Part shown: positions 59,252-64,000 of the stretch, piece by piece
Position numbering within the stretch: the first letter of the stretch is position 1
Layout of the letters: each line of letters begins with the position of its first letter
Program-made: the position numbers and the translations under genes
Source of the DNA: Streptomyces griseiscabiei
Lineage (GTDB): Bacteria > Actinomycetota > Actinomycetes > Streptomycetales > Streptomycetaceae
Length of the DNA: 64,000 bases
Direction: 5' to 3'
Assembly: GCF_020010925.1 (NCBI RefSeq)
Contig: NZ_JAGJBZ010000001.1
Coordinates: forward strand, 3,885,001 to 3,949,000
Notes under the pieces: generated by a model
The model's input: only the letters and a program-made list of their open reading frames with translations
The model's database searches: none
What the model was told of the DNA's origin: nothing

Positions 59252-59792
59252 TGTGCCTCGCCCCGTTCCGCCTCGCGCCCCCACCGTCGCTTCAGGCTAC
59301 GCCCGGCGGATCGATCAAAGAGGAAGTCCGATGTCTCCAGGTCGAAGGCGAAGGGGTCGGGGAGGGTGAGTGCTTTGCCGAAGGGGACGGTGCAGCGTCG
59401 GCGGTAGTCGTCTCCTCGCGGGTCGCTGAGGAGTGTCGTCTCAGATGTGTCGCGGTCGATGAGCAGGTGGAGCGGGATACCGCCGCGGGCGTAGCAACGG
59501 CGTTCGACCTCACGGTCGGCCTTCGGCCTGGTGGATGTCACTTCCAGCACCGTGGAGACACCCTGGCAGGGCATCCAGGGGTCCGCCCCCCGGTAGAGAC
59601 GCAGGGTCCTGGGGGCACATGTGCCGTCCGGGATCACGTGGTCCTTCGGGCATCCCTCCGCTTTCCCCGGCTTCAGCCCCTTGTTCCCGGAGAACTGCAT
59701 GTCGGTCCGGGACCGCCTGTACACCTGCTGCACGATCAGCTCGATGTAGTCCTCGCTTCCTGCGAGAGCGGTTCGTGGGCCATGGCAGTCAT
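59248..59792 (-). pseudogene. Decayed Uma2-family endonuclease gene
   Basis: The ATG at 59792 has a strong ribosome-binding site (AAGGAGGGG) and begins a Uma2-like start (MTAMAHEPLSQEA), but that frame stops after 18 codons. The body continues in another frame from about 59750 (YIELIVQQVYRRSRTDMQF) to the stop at 59248. It has the nuclease core: VLEVTSTRPKADREVERRCY and ARGGIPLHLLIDRD, with acidic and lysine residues of the PD-(D/E)xK type. About 50 residues usual between the start and IELIVQQV are missing (from memory of homologues). A GTG at 59733 could still give a 161-residue fragment. It overlaps the AraC start. Confidence 0.65.
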
Positions 59793-59931
59793 GTCACGCC
59801 CCTCCTTCTTCGGTCGCTCGCCGGACTGGGACATCGGCTGATCACCTGGCCCTGAGATCGGGAACCGTTCCCCCGATCGTGGCACATGATCCCGATCACC
59901 GTCAGTCGCCACCCGTCACCGGATCCGTCGC

Positions 59932-59952
59932 TTGACCCTGCCGCAGCGTCAA
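59932..59952. promoter_or_regulatory. MerR-type operator/promoter
   Basis: A 21-bp palindrome with arms TTGACCCTGC and GCAGCGTCAA, one mismatched pair (59937/59947), centre 59942. TTGACC also serves as a -35, with TTTCTA (59955-59960) as a -10 candidate at 17 bp. This layout is typical of an autoregulated MerR gene. Confidence 0.75.
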
Positions 59953-59968
59953 CGTTTCTACTGGTCGT

Positions 59969-60775
59969 ATGCGGATCGGAGAACTCGCCGCGGCCGTCGG
60001 GGTCACCCCGCGGGCCGTGCGGCACTATCACCATCTCGGGCTGTTGCCGGAGCCGGAACGGCGGGCCAACGGGTATCGGGACTACACGTTGCGGCACGCG
60101 GTCGTGCTGGCGCGTATCCGGCGGCTGACGGAGCTGGGGCTCGGGCTGGCGGAGGTGCGGGACGTGCTCGCGGACGACGCGGGGCGTGAACTCGTCGAGG
60201 TGCTGGGTGAGTTGGACGAGGATCTGGCGCGGCAGGAGGAGGAGATCCGCGAGCGGCGGGGGCGGTTGCGGGTCCTGATGGCGGACGCGCGTGCCGGGCG
60301 GCTGCCGGCCGAGGGGCCCGTATCGCCCGAACTCGCCGCGCTCTTCGGGAAGTTCGGGATGTTCGGGACGTCCGGGGCCGCGCCGCACTCCCCCATGGCC
60401 GCCAAGGACCGGGAGGTGTTCGCCCTGCTGGAGACCACCGCGACGCCCGCGGCACGGGCGGAGATGCTCGCCTCGCTGGAGAGCATGATGGCGGCCCCCG
60501 GCGCGGTGGAACGGGCCCACGAGGCGTACGCGCTGCTCGACGCGCTCGCCGACGTCGAGCCCGACGATCCCCGTGTGGAGGAGGCGGCCCGTGTCCTGGC
60601 CGGCCTGGTCCCGCCGGAGATGGTCCCGCAGGACACCGGTCTCGACCTCGACGACACCAGGGGCGGCGGGAGGGGCACCGGCAGTTTCCTGCGCGCCTTC
60701 TACGCCGACTTCGCCCCGGCCCAGGCGGAGGCCATCCGCCGCACGCTTCGGATACTGACGGAGGACCGCCCATGA
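59969..60775 (+). CDS. MerR-family transcription regulator
   Basis: A 268-residue MerR protein. The N-terminal winged helix reads MRIGELAAAVGVTPRAVRHY, then GLLPEPERRANGYRDYTLR, and a long dimerisation helix (about 75-115) is rich in E/R. The C-terminal half (120-268) is helical without the cysteines of metal sensors, so it more likely senses a drug-like ligand, as TipA-type proteins do. The start is ATG 59969. A 21-bp operator lies 17 bp upstream. It overlaps the next gene by 4 bp, which is probably its target. Confidence 0.94.
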   Translation: MRIGELAAAVGVTPRAVRHYHHLGLLPEPERRANGYRDYTLRHAVVLARIRRLTELGLGLAEVRDVLADDAGRELVEVLGELDEDLARQEEEIRERRGRLRVLMADARAGRLPAEGPVSPELAALFGKFGMFGTSGAAPHSPMAAKDREVFALLETTATPAARAEMLASLESMMAAPGAVERAHEAYALLDALADVEPDDPRVEEAARVLAGLVPPEMVPQDTGLDLDDTRGGGRGTGSFLRAFYADFAPAQAEAIRRTLRILTEDRP

Positions 60776-61401
60776 GGAGCTCCCACCGGATCGCCCACTC
60801 CCTCGTACGTCATGAACTCCTGCTGCTGGCAAGCCTGTTGCGCTGGGTCGCGCGGCGGCCCCACGGGGTCGGGGAGGAGGGCGCGCGGGTCTTCGGGTAC
60901 GCGCGGGGGCAGGGGGCCATGATGTTCGGGTTCGGGTTCGTGTGTGTCGTCGAGACGGTGACCATGTCCGTCCTGCTGCGCGACTTCCCGCTCGTGCACT
61001 CCGTCTTCCTCGTCCTCGATCTCTACACGATCCTCATCGTCGCCGGGCTGCACGCCGCCTCCGTGACCCGCCCGCACGTCCTCACCGGCACGACCCTGCG
61101 GCTGCGCCGCTTCGCCACCGTGGATCTGCGCGTGCCGCTGAGCGCCGTCGCCTCCGTCCGCCGCGAGCTGCGTATGACGCACGAGAAGCGGGACGGGGAG
61201 CTGAACATGGAGGTCGGGTCGCAGACGACGGTCACCTTGGAACTGGCCGAGCCGGTGAGCTGCTCGACCTTCTTCGGGCGTCGCCGGGAGGTGCGTCTGG
61301 TGCGCTTCCACGCCGACGAGGCCGATCAACTCGCCAGGGAGCTCCAGGAGTTCACGCCGGTACGAAACGCACCTTCGCCGCTCCCGGCTCGGCCTGTGTG
61401 A
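60772..61401 (+). CDS. Membrane protein coupled to the MerR gene
   Basis: A 209-residue protein with a helical N-terminus, two hydrophobic segments (about 48-68 and 76-96) and a soluble C-terminal domain (about 100-209) rich in beta strands (LRLRRFATVDLRVPLSAVAS, TVTLELAEPVSCSTFFG). It resembles bacterial PH-like membrane proteins by pattern only. The ATG at 60772 overlaps the MerR stop by 4 bp. Its last 50 bp overlap the convergent ribonuclease gene. Function unknown. Confidence 0.78.
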   Translation: MRSSHRIAHSLVRHELLLLASLLRWVARRPHGVGEEGARVFGYARGQGAMMFGFGFVCVVETVTMSVLLRDFPLVHSVFLVLDLYTILIVAGLHAASVTRPHVLTGTTLRLRRFATVDLRVPLSAVASVRRELRMTHEKRDGELNMEVGSQTTVTLELAEPVSCSTFFGRRREVRLVRFHADEADQLARELQEFTPVRNAPSPLPARPV

Positions 61402-62932
61402 GCCGTACGCGCAACCGCTCGCCCAGCGGCAGCCGGCCGCCGCCCTCGGCCGCCACCAGCCGGCCGATGACCGCCGGGGACACCAACTGCACCTCCCCCA
61501 GGGCGGGTCGGCCCTCCTTCGCCTCCTCCACGTCCACCACGTATCCCTCGAAGATCTCCCCCACCCGGTCCCTGAGCAGGGCGGCCTCGACGAGGTCCAC
61601 GCACTCGCGCTCGACGCGTCCGGCTCGTCGGCCGCCCTCCGCCATCTCGTCGGGGAGCGCGGCGAAGGACGCCAGGACCCAGTCGGGGGTCGGGGCGCCG
61701 GCCGCCGCCGCGAGGCAGATCTCCGAGGTGTAGCGGTCCACGAGGCGGCGCAGTGGGGCCGTGCAGTGGGTGTAGGGGGCGGCGACGGCGGAGTGCGTGG
61801 TGATCGCGGGGAGGTCGCCGTCGCGGAACGGGGTGTAGTGCGCGCCGCGCAGCAGGGTCGTGCACTCCAGGAGGAAGGCCGCGTGGCGGGGGTCGTGCGG
61901 GTCGAGGGAGCGGATCAGCGCCGCGTACGAGACGTGGTGCGGCCAGTCGATGCGCAGGGCTTCGGCGGTACGGCGCAGGCGGCCCACCTCCCCCAGTCTC
62001 GGCTTCGCTCGACCGGGGGGACCCCCATCGTCCGGGGCGGCGGGGAGGGTGCGCAGGACGCCGGTGCCGTGGGCGAGCATCAGGTCGGCGGCGGCCATGC
62101 CGGTGAGGAGGGAGATCTGGGCGTTCCAGCCCTCGGCGGGGAGCGGGGCGCGGTAGGTCAGCTCGTAGGTGCCACCCGCGTCGCCGGTGCCGCCCGCCTC
62201 GCCGGTGTCTTCGGTGTCGCCGGTGTCGTGGGCGTCGTCGGCGTGCTCGGTGATCTCCTGCTCGGGGACGGTGAGGGAGATGCCGCCGCGTTCGACCTCC
62301 AGGCGCTCGCGCAGCCGCCCGATCTCCTTCAGCAGGGCGAGAGGTTCCTCGGCGGTGCCCGCGTCGATCTCCTTCTGTACGCCCGCGTAGTCCAGCTTGG
62401 CGCGGCTGCGGACCAGGGCCCGGCGGACGTCGACGCGCTCGGTACGGCCGTCCGCGTCCAGGTCCAGCGTCCACAGGACCGCCGGGCGGGTGTGGGCCGG
62501 GAGGAGGCTGGCGGCGCCCTCGGAGAGGCAGGCCGGGTGGAGGGGGACCTTGCCGTCGGGGAAGTAGAGGGTCGTCACCCGGCGGTGGGCCTCGGTGTCC
62601 AGGGCGCTGCCGGGGGTGACGAAGGCGGCGACGTCGGCGATGGCGTACCGGACGCGGTAGCCGCCGGGGCCCGCGCCCGAGCCCCGGCCCGGCCGCCGCG
62701 AGAGATGCATCGCCTGGTCGAGGTCGGTGGAGGTGGGCGGGTCGATGGTGAAGAGAGGGATGTCCGTGGCGTCGTACGACGGAAGGCGCGGGGACTTCGC
62801 GGCGTGCTCCGCCTCGACGAGGACCTGGAGGGGGAAGGCGCCCGGCACGTCGAGTTCCGTGCGCAGCGCGCGCAGGGCCGCCCGCAGGGGAGCCTCGGCG
62901 GCGCCCGTGACATGGAGGTGGCGGCGGGGCAT
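61352..62932 (-). CDS. RNB-domain (RNase II/R-like) exoribonuclease
   Basis: 3'-5' exoribonuclease of the RNB family. The 526 residues carry the catalytic acids in TIDPPTSTDLDQAMHL (near 63-78) and AIADVAAFVTPGSALDTEAH, then YFPDGKVPLHPACLSEGAAS. HCTAPLRRLVDRYT is the late R-x-x-D motif. No cold-shock domain precedes the RNB domain; a small S1-like end may follow (about 455-526). A low-complexity insert (D/T/G/E-rich, about 235-260) is present. The start is ATG 62932. The 3' end overlaps the convergent membrane-protein gene by 50 bp. Confidence 0.93.
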   Translation of the reverse strand: MPRRHLHVTGAAEAPLRAALRALRTELDVPGAFPLQVLVEAEHAAKSPRLPSYDATDIPLFTIDPPTSTDLDQAMHLSRRPGRGSGAGPGGYRVRYAIADVAAFVTPGSALDTEAHRRVTTLYFPDGKVPLHPACLSEGAASLLPAHTRPAVLWTLDLDADGRTERVDVRRALVRSRAKLDYAGVQKEIDAGTAEEPLALLKEIGRLRERLEVERGGISLTVPEQEITEHADDAHDTGDTEDTGEAGGTGDAGGTYELTYRAPLPAEGWNAQISLLTGMAAADLMLAHGTGVLRTLPAAPDDGGPPGRAKPRLGEVGRLRRTAEALRIDWPHHVSYAALIRSLDPHDPRHAAFLLECTTLLRGAHYTPFRDGDLPAITTHSAVAAPYTHCTAPLRRLVDRYTSEICLAAAAGAPTPDWVLASFAALPDEMAEGGRRAGRVERECVDLVEAALLRDRVGEIFEGYVVDVEEAKEGRPALGEVQLVSPAVIGRLVAAEGGGRLPLGERLRVRLTQAEPGAAKVRFVPA

Positions 62933-63097
62933 GGGTCGAGCGTAGGGCGGGGCGGGCGGCGTGGCATGTCGGGCGGCGCCCCGGCGTCACCCGGCGTCAT
63001 CCCGGCCTCGCCCCGGCGTTTCGGAAGCCCGCCTTCCCACCCGTACGCTGTCGCGGAGCCCCGAACCCCCGATTCCCCCCGAGAGCAAGGAGTGACC

Positions 63098-63904
63098 GTG
63101 CTCGTCCTGTTGCCGCCGTCCGAAGGCAAGGCCCCCTCCTCGGGCGGGGCTCCGCTGAAGCTGGAGGGGTTGTCGCTGCCGGCGCTCACGGGGGCGCGGG
63201 AGGCGGTGATCGGGGAGTTGGTGGAGCTGTGCGCCGGGGACGAGGACAAGGCGCGTGAGGTGCTCGGGCTGAGCGAGGGGCTGCGCGGCGAGGTCGCCAA
63301 GAACGCCGAGCTGCTGGCGGCGGGCACCCGTCCGGCCGGGCAGGTCTACACGGGCGTGCTGTACGACGCGCTCGACCTCGCCGGGCTGGAGACCGCCGCC
63401 AAGCAGCGCGCGGCGCGTCAGCTGCTGGTCTTCTCGGGGCTGTGGGGCGCGGTCCGGGTGACGGACCGTATCCCCTCCTACCGTTGCTCGATGGGCGTCA
63501 GGCTGCCCGGCATCGGCGCGCTCGGCACGCACTGGCGTACGCCGATGGCGTCGGCGCTTCCCGAGGCCGCCGGGGACGGGCTGGTCCTCGACCTGCGGTC
63601 CTCCGCGTACACGGCCGCGTGGAAGCCGAAGGGCGAGGTGGCCGGGCGGACCGCGACCGTACGGGTGCTGCACGCGCCCACCCGGAAGGTCGTCAGCCAC
63701 TTCAACAAGGCGACCAAGGGCCGCATCGTACGGAGCCTGCTGTCGGCCGGGATCGCGCCCACGGGCCCGGCGGAGCTGGTGGAGGCGCTGCGGGACCTCG
63801 GGTATGTGGTGGAGGTGGAGCCTCCGGCCGGGACCGGGGTCGGCGCCCGGACCGGGGCCGGGAAGGCGTGGGCGCTGGATGTGCTGGTGGACGAGGTGCA
63901 CTGA
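63098..63904 (+). CDS. yaaA: Peroxide-stress protein YaaA (DUF328)
   Basis: A 268-residue protein of the YaaA family, which limits free iron and DNA damage during peroxide stress. Family motifs: LLPPSEGKA at the start, YTGVLYDALDL, LLVFSGLWGAVRVTDRIPSY, WRTPMASALP, and HFNKATKGRIVRSLL near the end. The GTG at 63098 was chosen because AAGGAG ends 5 bp upstream; GTG 63092 lies within that site. It is divergent from the ribonuclease gene. No OxyR-like site was recognised. Confidence 0.93.
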   Translation: MLVLLPPSEGKAPSSGGAPLKLEGLSLPALTGAREAVIGELVELCAGDEDKAREVLGLSEGLRGEVAKNAELLAAGTRPAGQVYTGVLYDALDLAGLETAAKQRAARQLLVFSGLWGAVRVTDRIPSYRCSMGVRLPGIGALGTHWRTPMASALPEAAGDGLVLDLRSSAYTAAWKPKGEVAGRTATVRVLHAPTRKVVSHFNKATKGRIVRSLLSAGIAPTGPAELVEALRDLGYVVEVEPPAGTGVGARTGAGKAWALDVLVDEVH

Positions 63905-63930
63905 GCCTCGCCCTCTTCACCTTCCGTCGC

Positions 63931-63963
63931 GTTGCAGCATGCGCAACGCTCGTTGTGCATGCT
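63931..63963. promoter_or_regulatory. Nested inverted repeats before the last gene
   Basis: AGCATGCGCAAC (63936-63947) and GTTGTGCATGCT (63952-63963) form 12-bp arms with one mismatch around GCTC. GTTGC-AGCATGC-GCAAC (63931-63947) forms a second dyad sharing the left arm. It lies 25 bp before an ATG at 63988 and is probably an operator. Confidence 0.6.
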
Positions 63964-63987
63964 GTTTCGCCCGGGCAGGATGACGCC

Positions 63988-64000
63988 ATGCCCTCATCCC
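63988..64000 (+). CDS. Start of a gene cut by the right window edge
   Basis: ATG at 63988 with GCAGGA about 9 bp upstream and an operator-like dyad before it. Only M-P-S-S is visible, so the product cannot be named. Confidence 0.4.

Noticed and set aside
1..64000. CRISPR arrays, tRNA/rRNA genes, insertion sequences, prophage
   Set aside because: No regularly spaced repeat-spacer structure, no tRNA-like cloverleaf with T-loop consensus, no transposase, integrase or phage structural gene was found.

Overview
The window is chromosomal DNA of a Streptomyces-type actinomycete. GC is very high, coding frames have strongly GC-biased third positions, GTG starts are frequent, and the gene families are typical of the genus (BTAD/AfsR-like regulator, F420-dependent reductase, EACC1-caspase modules, DmdR-type iron boxes, and a common Streptomyces short repeat with the core TTCCCCGCGCCCCT). 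It reads as ordinary chromosome with accessory patches. No tRNA, rRNA, insertion sequence, prophage or CRISPR array was seen.

Layout. 1-12.9 kb: a DHA2 drug exporter cut by the left edge, with a near-perfect palindromic operator; panB; a DrrAB-like ABC exporter with three 11-bp direct repeats upstream; a convergent 1110-residue BTAD/NB-ARC/TPR regulator; a site-2 protease; an F420H2:NADP reductase; a sialidase-like protein; and an MHYT membrane protein. 13-22 kb: methionine aminopeptidase, then an iron/haem island with haem oxygenase under an iron box, a PhzF-like protein, a haem-type ABC permease and ATPase with no binding protein beside them, and an efeO-efeB-efeU operon under a second iron box, ending in a lipoprotein gene. 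22-33 kb: small metabolic and regulatory genes, including a primase-polymerase-like protein, TetR, VOC and GNAT proteins, an Rsm22-like methyltransferase, a serine hydrolase, a Bcr/CflA exporter, a Gfo/Idh oxidoreductase, a PhoD phosphatase and an SDR. 33-43 kb: a MacB/FtsX-type ABC pair behind a highly structured 460-bp leader; AKR, NTF2-like, DoxX and MazG-like genes; an MMPL transporter; and a NarL-type two-component pair.

43-49 kb: two secreted GH43 enzymes in one operon (CBM13 and CBM42 modules), with arabinan or arabinoxylan side chains as the likely substrate; a frameshifted LLM-class oxidoreductase remnant; a CAGTT microsatellite; a PD40 propeller protein; and a mycothiol-dependent isomerase-like protein. 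49-57 kb is the most unusual part. Two separate EACC1-caspase modules lie 1.3 kb apart. The first pairs a small EACC1 protein with a 434-residue caspase-like peptidase carrying an unassigned C-terminal domain. The second pairs EACC1 with a 1307-residue protein that joins a caspase-like peptidase, a UPF1/DNA2-type superfamily 1 helicase and a C-terminal nuclease-like module. These look like suicide-type conflict (anti-phage) systems, an inference from family knowledge.

57-64 kb: the RNase P RNA gene on the minus strand, whose 5' end and promoter lie inside the 3' end of an EamA transporter gene; an AraC regulator and a decayed Uma2 gene coupled upstream; a MerR regulator with a 21-bp palindrome and its membrane partner; an RNB ribonuclease; YaaA; and an operator-like inverted repeat before a gene cut by the right edge.

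Non-coding signals that stand out are hairpin terminators between many convergent genes, a long inverted repeat whose right arm contains the Shine-Dalgarno sequence of the MacB-type permease, and a 19-bp triplication whose copies keep a hairpin through paired substitutions.
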